NCBI GenBank assembly: GCA_030426545.1
Contig: JAUHYL010000030.1
Coordinates: 1-45,179, forward strand
Length of the DNA stretch: 45,179 nucleotides
Origin: Gammaproteobacteria bacterium
GTDB taxonomy: Bacteria; Pseudomonadota; Gammaproteobacteria; Pseudomonadales; Halieaceae
Reading direction: 5' to 3'
The notes beneath the pieces are model-generated. The model was not told the origin of the DNA. It did not search any database and worked only from the letters and a program-made list of their open reading frames with translations. Positions 21,654 through 30,352 of the stretch are shown here, piece by piece (positions within the stretch are counted from its first letter, which is position 1; each line of letters starts with the position of its first letter). The translations under genes and the position numbers were made by a program.

Positions 21654-21680
21654 AAAAAAAAAGCGCACGTGGAGGTGCGC
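21654..21680 (-). terminator. intrinsic terminator after hupB
   Basis: On the minus strand GCGCAC, loop CTCCAC, GTGCGC and then nine T. The T tract ends 18 bases before the ppiD start, so the ppiD ribosome site lies directly behind the terminator. Confidence 0.9.
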
Positions 21681-21768
21681 CTTTTACTGGCTGAGACAAT
21701 ATTACACCACAGGCGGGCTCAGGGCGATGAGATTTGACCGACCTCGGCCCGCTCAGGGGGCGCCGCTA

Positions 21769-22044
21769 TCAGGAATTCACTGAATCCTTGAGTGCTTTCC
21801 CTGCCTTGAAGCTGGGCACATTCGAAGCGGCTATCTGAATAGCGGCCCCGGTCTGGGGATTGCGCCCTGTACGCGCATTGCGATGCTTGACCGAAAAGGT
21901 GCCAAAGCCGACAAGCGACACCTGGTCTCCCTTTTTCAGGGCATCGGTGATGCCGTCGATAACCGCATCCAGTGCTCTGGCAGCGGATGCTTTAGGAAGG
22001 TCGGCTGCCGAGGCAATTTCATCAATCAATTCTTGTTTGTTCAC
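21769..22044 (-). CDS. hupB: DNA-binding protein HU-beta
   Basis: Small histone-like protein that bends and compacts DNA. It has 91 residues (usual 90), with the HU/IHF fold: [10 protein letters not shown] at the start, VGFGTFSV (about 42-49), and the DNA-binding arm with RTGRNPQTG (about 58-66). The GTG at 22044 is the likely start: AAGGGG lies six bases before it and HU proteins begin M-NK. An upstream TTG would add five residues of no family similarity. It has its own promoter between lon and hupB and its own terminator, so it can be expressed strongly and separately from its neighbours. Confidence 0.97.
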   Translation of the reverse strand: MNKQELIDEIASAADLPKASAARALDAVIDGITDALKKGDQVSLVGFGTFSVKHRNARTGRNPQTGAAIQIAASNVPSFKAGKALKDSVNS

Positions 22045-22201
22045 ACTTTTCCCCTTCAAATTTTGCTAGCGGTTTGGGTCATTTCGTTTGGCTGGCAAGG
22101 CTCTTGATCCGGGCCTGCATTTCGCTGGTAAAGCACGCGAACTGAACGGCCAGCCAGACATCATTTTATGTACATTGATACTGCGTTGCTAAGCGCACGA
22201 C

Positions 22202-22229
22202 TTTATACCAAGGCGCAAAGACCGGTCAA
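22202..22229 (-). promoter_or_regulatory. sigma70 promoter of hupB
   Basis: On the minus strand TTGACC (22224-22229), 16 bases, then TATAAA (22202-22207), close to consensus. It would give a leader of about 150 bases before the hupB GTG. It sits just beyond the lon stop codon. Confidence 0.7.
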
Positions 22230-22244
22230 CAAGCTGCTGACGGG

Positions 22245-24656
22245 TCAGTGGGTATTAATGCGGTTTTTTTCATCCTCTGAATCCTCGTCAGATGTCGCCA
22301 GTGCATCGGCAAGGAACTCTTCATCGGTGAGTTGTTCCGGCATGGACTCCAGCGCTATGGCTAGCACCTCATCAATCCATTTCACTGGGCGAATCTGGAG
22401 ATCCTCCTTGATATTGTCAGGAACCTCCTTGAGATCCCGTTCGTTCTCCTTCGGAATGATCACCGTCTTGATACCACCACGCCGGGCCGCCAGGAGCTTT
22501 TCCTTAAGGCCGCCAATGGGTAGCACTTCACCGCGCAAGGTAATCTCGCCGGTCATGGCCACGTCAGCGCGAACGGGTATTTTTGTCAGCACCGACACCA
22601 GGGCGGTGCACATGGCAACGCCTGCACTCGGACCATCCTTGGGTGTGGCACCTTCCGGAACGTGGATATGGACGTCGTGTTTGTCATGGTAGGCCGCAGG
22701 AATGCCCAGCATCTGTGATCGACTCCTGACGACAGTGGAAGCTGCCTGAATCGATTCCTGCATGACGTCACCCAGAGAACCCGTTTTTACGTGGCGACCC
22801 TTACCGGCCACGGCAACGGCCTCAATGGTCAGCAGTTCGCCACCCACCGATGTCCAGGCGAGACCGGTTACCTGCCCGATCTTGTTGTCCTCTTCAGCGA
22901 TACCGTAGTTGAACTTCCGCACCCCCAGCAGATCGGGAAGTGAGTCAGCACTGATCGTCTCGCCCGCCTGTGCTTCTCCGAGAGTGATGGCCTTGACCAT
23001 TTTGCGGCAAACCTTGGCAATTTCGCGCTCCAGCGAGCGCACTCCGGCTTCACGCGTGTAATAACGAATAATGTCGATGATCAGTTCGGCCGCCAGTTCA
23101 ATCTCGCCCGCTTTCAGACCGTTCAGTTTTATCTGCTTTGGCACCAGATAACGTTCAGCGATGTTGAGCTTTTCGTCTTCGGTGTAGCCGGGGATGCGTA
23201 TGACTTCCATACGGTCCAGCAGGGGACCGGGAATATTCATCGTGTTGGAAGTACACACGAACATCACATCAGACAGGTCGTAATCAACCTCAAGGTAGTG
23301 ATCATTAAACGCGTGGTTCTGCTCCGGATCGAGAACCTCGAGCATCGCCGAGGCTGGGTCGCCGCGATGATCCATGCCCATCTTGTCGATTTCATCCAGC
23401 AAAAACAGGGGGTTTTTCACCCCGGCCTTGGCCATCTTTTGCAGCAACTTACCCGGCATGGAGCCGATGTATGTGCGACGGTGCCCGCGAATCTCTGCTT
23501 CGTCGCGCACACCGCCCAGTGCCATACGCACAAATTTGCGGTTGGTAGCACGGGCAATGGATTCACCTAGTGATGTTTTACCCACACCGGGAGGGCCGAC
23601 AAGACAAAGTACCGGCCCCTTCACTTTTCGTACCCGCTTCTGTACGGCGAGATACTCAAGAATACGATCCTTAACCTCTTCCAGTCCGTAATGATCCTCG
23701 TCCAGAATTGCAGAGGCACGCTTGAGGTCATGCTTGACTTTACTGCGCTTCGACCAGGGCACACTGACCATCCAATCGATGTAACTGCGAACCACAGACG
23801 CTTCGGCAGACATGGGCGACATCATCTTCAGCTTGGCTAACTCCGCCTCTGCCTTTTCACGCGCTTCGGTTGGCATCTTTGCCTCGCCGATACGTGTTTG
23901 CAGTTCGTCGAGCTCGTTCGGAGCTTCATCCATGTCGCCCAGTTCTTTCTGAATGGCTTTCATCTGCTCATTCAAATAGTACTCGCGCTGACTTTTCTCC
24001 ATCTGCTTCTTGACTCGACCACGGATGCGTTTCTCAACCTGGAACAGGTCGATCTCCGCCTCCATCAGACCCATGAGGTATTCAAGGCGGGCACGAATCT
24101 CGGGGATTTCCAGAATTTTCTGCTTTTCATCCAGGTCGACACTCATATGAGCGGCGATGGTGTCAGCCATTCGGCCTGGCTCATCGATCCCGGTAAGGGA
24201 TGTCAGCACCTCGGCCGGAACTTTTTTGCTCAGGTTGACGTACTTTTCGAACTGCGTGACAGTTGAGCGCAATAGTGCGTCCACTTCCTGCTCGGGCACA
24301 TCCTCGCTGATGATCTCTTCGGCGCGTGCGACAGCAAAGCTGCCCTCATCGTCGACCTCCAGAATAGCAGCGCGGTAGCCACCCTCGACCAGCACTTTAA
24401 TCGTACCGTCAGGGAGCTTCAGTAACTGCAGGATATTGGAAACCGTGCCCACCTGGTAAAGATCGTCGGGCTCGGGAACATCGTCAGAGGCATTGCGCTG
24501 GGCGACAAGCAACACCTGCTTGTCATTCGCCATCGCATCCTCAAGCGCCTCGATCGACTTCTCCCGCCCGACAAAAAGTGGCAGCACCATGTGTGGATAC
24601 ACCACGACATCGCGCAATGGCAGGAGCGGTAATTCTATAGCGGAAGACGAGCCCAT
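22245..24656 (-). CDS. lon: ATP-dependent protease Lon
   Basis: Cytosolic AAA+ serine protease that removes misfolded and short-lived regulatory proteins. The 803-residue protein has the N-terminal LAN domain (about 10-200, ELPLLPLRDVVVYP), the ATPase with Walker A GPPGVGKTS (about 353-361) and LFLLDEIDKMG Walker B, and a protease domain with the catalytic Ser in PKDGPSAGVAM (about 675-685) and Lys in LKEKLLAARR. The ATG has GGAG six bases before it. It stands between clpX and hupB in the conserved order; the 114-base gap to clpX shows no clear heat-shock promoter. Confidence 0.98.
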   Translation of the reverse strand: MGSSSAIELPLLPLRDVVVYPHMVLPLFVGREKSIEALEDAMANDKQVLLVAQRNASDDVPEPDDLYQVGTVSNILQLLKLPDGTIKVLVEGGYRAAILEVDDEGSFAVARAEEIISEDVPEQEVDALLRSTVTQFEKYVNLSKKVPAEVLTSLTGIDEPGRMADTIAAHMSVDLDEKQKILEIPEIRARLEYLMGLMEAEIDLFQVEKRIRGRVKKQMEKSQREYYLNEQMKAIQKELGDMDEAPNELDELQTRIGEAKMPTEAREKAEAELAKLKMMSPMSAEASVVRSYIDWMVSVPWSKRSKVKHDLKRASAILDEDHYGLEEVKDRILEYLAVQKRVRKVKGPVLCLVGPPGVGKTSLGESIARATNRKFVRMALGGVRDEAEIRGHRRTYIGSMPGKLLQKMAKAGVKNPLFLLDEIDKMGMDHRGDPASAMLEVLDPEQNHAFNDHYLEVDYDLSDVMFVCTSNTMNIPGPLLDRMEVIRIPGYTEDEKLNIAERYLVPKQIKLNGLKAGEIELAAELIIDIIRYYTREAGVRSLEREIAKVCRKMVKAITLGEAQAGETISADSLPDLLGVRKFNYGIAEEDNKIGQVTGLAWTSVGGELLTIEAVAVAGKGRHVKTGSLGDVMQESIQAASTVVRSRSQMLGIPAAYHDKHDVHIHVPEGATPKDGPSAGVAMCTALVSVLTKIPVRADVAMTGEITLRGEVLPIGGLKEKLLAARRGGIKTVIIPKENERDLKEVPDNIKEDLQIRPVKWIDEVLAIALESMPEQLTDEEFLADALATSDEDSEDEKNRINTH

Positions 24657-24770
24657 ATGGATCTCCGAATTGAGCTGGATTCAAACAAGCCGGCCGGGAG
24701 GAAGTCATGCACCTCGCCCCGGGGCCAGCGCCGCGCATGCCGTGACCGCAGGTGGCCCGGCACCAGTACT

Positions 24771-26060
24771 CTACTCGTCGGTAGAGGCGGCTTTCGCGGC
24801 TGGTTCGCTGTTCTGGTAAACCAGAAGAGGTTCGGAGTCGCCCCTGATAACCGACTCATCGATGACGACCTTGCTGACGTCATCGCGTGACGGAATGTTG
24901 TACATGGAGTCCAGCAACACACCTTCGAGAATCGAGCGCAGACCGCGAGCACCTGTCTTGCGCTCCATGCCCTTCTCAGCGATTGCACGCAACCCATCCT
25001 CGCGGAAATCCACCTCAACGCCTTCCATCTCAAACAATTTGCTGTACTGCTTGGTCAGGGAGTTCTTCGGCTCGGTGAGAATCTGTACCAAGGCGCCGAC
25101 GTCCAGTTCCTCGAGGGTGGCAATGACCGGCAAACGGCCAACGAACTCAGGAATGAGCCCGTACTGAACAAGATCTTCAGGCTCGAGCTGCGACAGCACC
25201 TCGCCGACATTGCCGCTCTCGTCCTTGCTCTTCACCTCAGCACCGAAGCCGATACCGCCTTTTTCGGAGCGGTTGCGAATAACCTTTTCCAATCCGGCAA
25301 AGGCTCCGCCACAGATGAACAGGATATTGGAGGTATCCACCTGCAGAAACTCCTGCTGGGGATGCTTGCGACCACCCTGTGGGGGCACCGAAGCGACGGT
25401 ACCTTCAATAAGCTTCAGCAACGCCTGCTGCACGCCCTCGCCAGAGACATCCCGGGTAATGGAGGGGTTGTCCGACTTGCGCGAAATCTTGTCGATTTCG
25501 TCGATGTAGACGATGCCCACCTGGGCCTTCTCAACATCGTAGTCGCATTTCTGCAGCAACTTCTGAATGATGTTCTCGACATCCTCACCGACGTAGCCAG
25601 CCTCTGTCAGCGTGGTGGCGTCGGCGATGGTGAAAGGTACGTCGAGGAGACGGGCCAGCGTTTCAGCCAGCAGGGTCTTGCCGCTGCCAGTTGGGCCCAC
25701 CAACAGGATATTACTTTTACCCAGTTCAACGTCGTCACGGCCCTGGCCGTGGCGCAGGCGCTTGTAGTGGTTGTATACGGCGACTGACAGCACCTTTTTG
25801 GCGCTTTGCTGGCCGATAACATACTCGTCGAGAATGGCTTTGATTTCCTGCGGGACTGGCAGGTGATCCTGCTGCGCCCCGCTGCTGCTCTCCTGCACCT
25901 CCTCACGGATGATGTCATTACAGAGGTCTACGCATTCGTCGCAAATGAACACGGAGGGGCCTGCAATCAGCTTGCGTACCTCGTGTTGGCTCTTGCCACA
26001 GAACGAGCAATACAGCAGTTTGCCGCCGTCATCACCGGAATTCGTGGTTTCGTTACTCAT
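24771..26060 (-). CDS. clpX: ATP-dependent Clp protease ATP-binding subunit ClpX
   Basis: AAA+ unfoldase that recognises tagged or marked proteins and feeds them to ClpP. The 429-residue protein has the N-terminal zinc-binding domain (CSFCGKS then CDECVDLC, about 18-46), Walker A GPTGSGKT (about 118-125), Walker [10 protein letters not shown], sensor and pore-loop sequences ([11 protein letters not shown]), and the C-terminal IGF-type loop position used in docking to ClpP lies near residue 270 (GGIGFGAEV). It follows clpP by 112 bases, a gap with a stem-loop but no obvious promoter. Confidence 0.98.
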   Translation of the reverse strand: MSNETTNSGDDGGKLLYCSFCGKSQHEVRKLIAGPSVFICDECVDLCNDIIREEVQESSSGAQQDHLPVPQEIKAILDEYVIGQQSAKKVLSVAVYNHYKRLRHGQGRDDVELGKSNILLVGPTGSGKTLLAETLARLLDVPFTIADATTLTEAGYVGEDVENIIQKLLQKCDYDVEKAQVGIVYIDEIDKISRKSDNPSITRDVSGEGVQQALLKLIEGTVASVPPQGGRKHPQQEFLQVDTSNILFICGGAFAGLEKVIRNRSEKGGIGFGAEVKSKDESGNVGEVLSQLEPEDLVQYGLIPEFVGRLPVIATLEELDVGALVQILTEPKNSLTKQYSKLFEMEGVEVDFREDGLRAIAEKGMERKTGARGLRSILEGVLLDSMYNIPSRDDVSKVVIDESVIRGDSEPLLVYQNSEPAAKAASTDE

Positions 26061-26124
26061 GCGCCGCCCTGCGTCCCGAAAAGTGCCCAGAAATGTTGCC
26101 AGATAGCTCTAAGATGATGTTTTT

Positions 26125-26146
26125 TTGGGGCATTTTCAAGCCCCAA
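26125..26146. repeat. stem-loop between clpP and clpX
   Basis: TTGGGGC (26125-26131) pairs with GCCCCAA (26140-26146) across an 8-base loop. On the clpPX strand it is followed by seven A, not T, so it is not an intrinsic terminator; it could be an mRNA processing or stability element. Confidence 0.5.
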
Positions 26147-26172
26147 TAGGAACTAAATCACGATATTCGGAT

Positions 26173-26814
26173 TTAATCGGAAGCGTTGGTGCGGCTGGTC
26201 ACAACCTCGTCAACAAGCCCGTATTCCTTGCTCTGCTGAGCGTCCATGAAACGATCCCGCTCTGTGTCGCGTTCGATGACTTCCAGGCTCTGACCCGTGT
26301 GCTGTGCCATGAGCTCATTCAATCGCTTGCGGATGATCAGGATCTCCTTGGCGTGGATGTCGATATCCGTGGCCTGACCCTGCGCTCCGCCGCTGGGCTG
26401 GTGAATCATGGTCCGCGCATTGGGCAGACAAAAGCGCTTGCCCGGGGCGCCACCGCAAAGCAGGAAGGCCCCCATGGACGCCGCCTGACCTACGCACATG
26501 GTGCTGACATCGGGCTTGATGAACTGCATGGTGTCGTAGATAGACAGCCCCGCCGTTACCGAACCCCCGGGAGAGTTAATGTAGAGATGAATGTCCTTGT
26601 CGGGGTTTTCCGATTCCAGGAACAGCAGCTGCGCGACAATCAGGTTCGCCATCTGGTCTTCCACGGTGCCTACGGCAAACACCACGCGCTCTTTCAGCAG
26701 GCGGGAGTATATGTCGTATGAGCGCTCTCCCCGCGCGGTTTGCTCCACCACCATGGGTACCAGCCCGAGGCTGTTGATGGAATGCTTGCTCTGGCCTGTC
26801 GTGTCAAATGACAT
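26173..26814 (-). CDS. clpP: ATP-dependent Clp protease proteolytic subunit ClpP
   Basis: Serine peptidase that forms the 14-subunit chamber used with ClpX or ClpA. The 213-residue protein has the catalytic Ser in [11 protein letters not shown] (about 108-118) and His in TMIHQPSGG (about 133-141), with the Asp in the later [10 protein letters not shown] region followed by GLVDEVV. ATG at 26814 has a GGGGAT ribosome site about nine bases upstream; an earlier TTG would add five residues. Its short N-terminus is probably self-cleaved as in E. coli. It lies 46 bases downstream of tig. Confidence 0.98.
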   Translation of the reverse strand: MSFDTTGQSKHSINSLGLVPMVVEQTARGERSYDIYSRLLKERVVFAVGTVEDQMANLIVAQLLFLESENPDKDIHLYINSPGGSVTAGLSIYDTMQFIKPDVSTMCVGQAASMGAFLLCGGAPGKRFCLPNARTMIHQPSGGAQGQATDIDIHAKEILIIRKRLNELMAQHTGQSLEVIERDTERDRFMDAQQSKEYGLVDEVVTSRTNASD

Positions 26815-26860
26815 AGGTCTTATCCCCAAAAAGTATTATGTTAAATAGCGGCAGGCATGA

Positions 26861-28183
26861 TCAGCCTTCTGCGCCCTCGCGGCCAATAGCATCCTGATAA
26901 CTGCACTGTACCTCGATAATGTCGGCGTTCTGCAGCAGATTATCAACCACCTGATCTTCCATGACCTTGGACTCAACCGCGGCAAGTTCCTGACGGTTCG
27001 CGTAATAGTAGTCAATTACCTCCTGGGGATCCTGGTAGGTAGAGGCCATTTCCTCGACGGCTGCACGAACCTTGTCTGCATCGGCCTTGATCTCGTTCCT
27101 GGACACCAGCTCCGCCATGATCAGGCCGAGCTTCACGCGACGCTCCGCCTGATCCTTAAACATCTCGGCAGGCAGTAGCGAATCGAGGTCCAGATCGGGC
27201 GATCCCGCACCGCCGAACTGCTGGAACATCTGGCCGCGCATGGCGGAAATTTCCTGCTCGATGAGCGCGCGCGGCACTTCCAGCCCCTCGTGCGAGTCGT
27301 ACAGGCGATCCATCACCTGTTGTTTGACTTTGGATTCGACGGCATTCTTCAGTTCGCGCTCCATATTCTGTGCAACTTCCTTGCGAAACGCCTCTTCGCC
27401 GCCCTCTTCAACCCCATACTTGGCAAACAGCTCGTCGTCCACGGCAGCGGGAACCATCTCGCTCACGGTGTTCAGCTTTACCTTGAACTCCACCGCAGCA
27501 CCTTTCAATTCCTCCGCGTGATAGTCCTCCGGGAACGACAGCGACAACGTTTTCTCTTCGCCAGCGCTCATACCGGCGATACCGTCTTCGAAGCCGGGAA
27601 TCATGCGGCCCGAACCGAGTTCAAGATCGCTGCCTTCAGCGCTGCCGCCATCGAAAGCCTCTCCCTCTTTGGTACCCTGGTAGTCGATATTGACGCGGTC
27701 GCCGTCTTGGGCGGCACGCTCAACAACTTCCCAGCTGCCCTGCTGCTTGCAGAAGGTTTCGATGATCGTGTCTACATCGGCATCGGTAACTTCAGCGACG
27801 GGCTTTTCTACTTTGAAATCTTTCAGCTCACTCACTTCGACTTCGGGGAATACTTCGAAGGTCGCCACGTACTCCAGATCTTTTCCCGGATCAATGTTCT
27901 TGGGCTCAATGCTGGGCTGTCCGGCGGGCCGCAGGTTTTCCTGCATGATCGCTTCCTGGAAAGACTGACTCATTACCTCCCCTAGCACTTCCTGGCGCAC
28001 GCCCGCACCGAAGCGCTGGCGCATCACTTTCATCGGAATCTTGCCGGGACGGAAACCAGGCAGACGAACATTTCCCGCCGCCTTCTTCAGACGGTTATCC
28101 ACCTCTACATCGACCCGCTCAGCCGGGACGCCCACGGTCAAACGTCGTTCCAGGCCCGACGTTGTTTCAATTGAAACCTGCAT
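26861..28183 (-). CDS. tig: trigger factor
   Basis: Ribosome-bound chaperone that receives nascent chains at the exit tunnel. The 440-residue protein has the ribosome-binding domain with the signature GFRPGKIP (about 43-50), the FKBP-like isomerase domain (about 150-245, GDRVNIDYQG, GSGRMIPGFEDGI) and a helical C-terminal chaperone domain. Two close ATGs exist; the second (28183) is chosen because GAGGA lies six bases before it, whereas it touches the first. It is the first gene of the tig-clpP-clpX-lon block and follows tRNA-Leu, an arrangement also known in Pseudomonas. Confidence 0.98.
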   Translation of the reverse strand: MQVSIETTSGLERRLTVGVPAERVDVEVDNRLKKAAGNVRLPGFRPGKIPMKVMRQRFGAGVRQEVLGEVMSQSFQEAIMQENLRPAGQPSIEPKNIDPGKDLEYVATFEVFPEVEVSELKDFKVEKPVAEVTDADVDTIIETFCKQQGSWEVVERAAQDGDRVNIDYQGTKEGEAFDGGSAEGSDLELGSGRMIPGFEDGIAGMSAGEEKTLSLSFPEDYHAEELKGAAVEFKVKLNTVSEMVPAAVDDELFAKYGVEEGGEEAFRKEVAQNMERELKNAVESKVKQQVMDRLYDSHEGLEVPRALIEQEISAMRGQMFQQFGGAGSPDLDLDSLLPAEMFKDQAERRVKLGLIMAELVSRNEIKADADKVRAAVEEMASTYQDPQEVIDYYYANRQELAAVESKVMEDQVVDNLLQNADIIEVQCSYQDAIGREGAEG

Positions 28184-28270
28184 TCTCATTCCTCTGTATC
28201 GGAGCGACGCAGCGCCCCGTGATCCACCGATGATCCCGGCTACTTCTAGAGCGGTTCACCCTGGAGTGTG

Positions 28271-28355
28271 TGGTGCGGAAGGAGAGACTCGAACTCTCAC
28301 GCCTTGCGGCACTGGAACCTAAATCCAGCGCGTATACCAATTTCGCCACTTCCGC
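28271..28355 (-). tRNA. tRNA-Leu (anticodon TAG)
   Basis: The 7-bp acceptor stem GCGGAAG pairs with CTTCCGC, discriminator A and an encoded CCA. The anticodon stem CTGGA/TCCAG encloses a TTTAGGT loop with anticodon TAG, reading CUN codons. A long variable arm (TGCCGCAAGGCGT) marks a class II tRNA, and the T loop is TTCGAGT. Total 85 bases. It lies 87 bases upstream of tig on the same strand. The 28356-28599 gap beyond it shows no gene. Confidence 0.97.
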
Positions 28356-28599
28356 GTTGAAAACTGTCTGAACGTTCGGCCCTGCTCCGACGCAAGCGCG
28401 ACGACCTCACCACGCAAAATCAGCCGCAACGGCCGACGCTACCTTCATGATTCGCGTCGCCTGCAGCCTTCAATTACGCAAAGAGGGGGCCCAATTCAAG
28501 GCGGCAAATTCTGCCATAAAGGCAACGGCCGATCAACAGCGCAAGCCGCCGAAACACCTGTAATTACGGGGGGTTGGACGAATTGGCCCGGGGTGGGTT

Positions 28600-29658
28600 T
28601 CAGTCAGTGAGGCAGGATGGGTCAAAGCGATACTCACCACGCAGCCAATCGCTGACTTCACGGGCCGCCGGCGCGTCTATTCGCGCGTAAACAGCGGCCA
28701 GATCCCTGCAACGTTTCTCACCGAGGCCATCCAGGCCCTCATTCTCGAACAATGCTGCGTCCTGGCTGAAACGCTGCCAAAACGCCTCTCCCAGCCAGTT
28801 GCTCAACGTGTGCTCTTCGCCGCAGCCGTTTTCGTATAACCCCGCCAGCCCAAGCAATGCAGGCAAACTCAGCAGCGCCTGATTCATTGGATTGCACAGA
28901 TGCCCCCGGAGCAGCGCCTGCATACTCCGATCCCTCTCCGGTAAGGGCCGCGCGTACAGGTAGCGGCTGCGTATCGCACCGTCATTCACCGGGTAGTTGT
29001 CCCAGAGCGTGACCGCACGCCCCAGTAACTGATGGATTCGCGCTATATCCGCAGACTGGATTGCCTCAGAGCAGACGCGATTGCCCGTCCAGAAGACATC
29101 CACCTCCGCCGGTAACAGGCGTCCAAGCTCCGGCCAGTAATCACGCGGCATGGCGCCGAAGTGGCGCTCCAGCACCGGGTCAAAGCTATAGTAGGTGGGA
29201 CACACCAACAGCCGCGTATCGGGCAGCCACCCGGCGATATCGTTGACGATTTGCGCTTGTCGCTCTGCGAGGTCACCCACATCCCCCGGCATGTCGTCGA
29301 ACAGGACAGCCAGCAGCGGCGCACCCAGGGCACCCAATTCGCCAATTTTGCGTCGCAGCTGCTCGCGCTCTCTGGTGCCGTAATCCAGATAGAGACCATA
29401 GGGCGACAGCCCCACCCCCCAGTTCAGCCCGCAATCACTGTAGGCCTTACCCACCTCCTCGAGCCGCTGACGCTGGATGATGGGCCATGAATCGTGCCAG
29501 GTACGGCGCAGACAACTGTCGCTTTTGGGGCAGTAGAGGTAGGTGTTCAGGCCAAGCTGTTTGAGGTAGGTTGCATACCGTTGCCTGGACTCCCACGACC
29601 AATCACGGCCGTAAAAGCCCTCGATGACACCCGTGAGAAAATGCGACGCGGTTCCCAA
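28600..29658 (-). CDS. GH84-like beta-N-acetylglucosaminidase (O-GlcNAcase/hyaluronidase type)
   Basis: A 352-residue single-domain protein with the glycoside hydrolase family 84 fold: GVIEGFYGRDWS (about 10-21), LGLNTYLYCPKSD (about 35-47), WGVGLSPYG, and the catalytic pair of aspartates in AVLFDDMPGD (about 117-126); WDNYPVND (about 218-225) is another family landmark. These enzymes remove beta-linked GlcNAc from proteins or glycans with substrate-assisted catalysis. There is no signal peptide or carbohydrate-binding module, so it should act in the cytosol, unlike most bacterial GH84 enzymes. The start is TTG at 29658 with GGAG about seven bases upstream. No sugar-uptake gene lies beside it. 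Family is clear; substrate unknown. Confidence 0.85.
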   Translation of the reverse strand: MGTASHFLTGVIEGFYGRDWSWESRQRYATYLKQLGLNTYLYCPKSDSCLRRTWHDSWPIIQRQRLEEVGKAYSDCGLNWGVGLSPYGLYLDYGTREREQLRRKIGELGALGAPLLAVLFDDMPGDVGDLAERQAQIVNDIAGWLPDTRLLVCPTYYSFDPVLERHFGAMPRDYWPELGRLLPAEVDVFWTGNRVCSEAIQSADIARIHQLLGRAVTLWDNYPVNDGAIRSRYLYARPLPERDRSMQALLRGHLCNPMNQALLSLPALLGLAGLYENGCGEEHTLSNWLGEAFWQRFSQDAALFENEGLDGLGEKRCRDLAAVYARIDAPAAREVSDWLRGEYRFDPSCLTD

Positions 29659-29737
29659 AAAAGGGCTCCATATTCTTCAATAGAATTAGAATATATATAT
29701 CTATAACAAATTGTTTTAAAAACACGGTAAAACAGGT

Positions 29738-29900
29738 GTGGAAAATTACCACTATTGCGCGATACTTAAGTCGTGGTCGCCTATCCCCTAGTTTAAACGG
29801 GTGACCGCGGGGGCAGTCTCCTGCTCCTTTGTGGAAGCAATTCCTTAATGTTTCACTCCTAATGGTCTTGGTGGGTCCCTTTCGGGACCCCTTTTTTTTG
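29738..29900 (+). ncRNA. candidate small RNA with intrinsic terminator (new)
   Basis: The 316-base gap between the GH84 gene and pilZ holds no protein gene but has a chain of plus-strand stem-loops ending in a terminator: GTGG/CCAC (29738-29752), GGTC/GACC with inner pairs (29775-29806), GGGGCAG-TCTC-CTGCTCC (29810-29827), and GGAA-GCAA-TTCC (29833-29844), which has a GNRA-type loop. No gene on the plus strand reads into this terminator, because both neighbours are on the minus strand. No convincing -35/-10 pair is visible (GATACT at 29761-29766 is the best -10), so the 5' end is uncertain. I cannot match it to a known RNA family. Confidence 0.5.
29873..29899 (+). terminator. intrinsic terminator of the candidate small RNA
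   Basis: GGGTCCC, loop TTTC, GGGACCC, then C and eight T. On the opposite strand the stem is not followed by T, so it works on the plus strand only. Confidence 0.9.
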
Positions 29901-29974
29901 TCCGCTGTTTCTTATTGTTAGCGCACGTCGCCCTCGAAGGTCTGCCGTTGGGGGCCAGGTCAGACTGATGGGCG

Positions 29975-30328
29975 CTACATGGTATGGGTTGGTCTATCGG
30001 AGTTGAGCGACCCGGCCAGGTGATTCTCGATCTTGGCGTTGGCGGCAGCATCCTGCTCGTTGAACTGCACGCCGATCCCTGCCGTGCGATTACCCTGCGC
30101 GCCCCGGGGGGTAACCCAGACAACTCGGCCCGAAATAGGAATCCTCTCCGCTTCATCCATCAGGGTGAGCAGCATGAAGACCTCGTCGCCAATGTCGTAG
30201 GATTTGTTGGTCGGCACAAATAGGCCACCGTGATCCAGGAATGGCATGTACGCGGAATACAGCACCGCCTTGTCCTTGATGGTCAGTGACAAGATGCCGT
30301 TCCGGCTGTTCTGTCTGGTATCGCTCAT
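29975..30328 (-). CDS. pilZ: PilZ-domain protein, type IV pilus type
   Basis: A 117-residue PilZ-domain protein in the place of Pseudomonas pilZ (next to holB). Type IV pilus PilZ of this kind is needed for pilus assembly and usually does not bind cyclic di-GMP. The N-terminal RxxxR and later DxSxxG binding motifs of cyclic di-GMP receptors are not visible, in line with that. Seen: LSLTIKDKAVLYSAYMPFLDHG near the start, GDEVFMLLTLMDEAERIPI and GRVVWVTPRGAQGNRTAGIGVQF. The ATG has a GGGGGA ribosome site. It lies 24 bases after holB and closes the operon that starts at fabF or upstream. Confidence 0.92.
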   Translation of the reverse strand: MSDTRQNSRNGILSLTIKDKAVLYSAYMPFLDHGGLFVPTNKSYDIGDEVFMLLTLMDEAERIPISGRVVWVTPRGAQGNRTAGIGVQFNEQDAAANAKIENHLAGSLNSDRPTHTM

Positions 30329-30352
30329 ACGTCGTCCCCCGTATGCGGCCGA

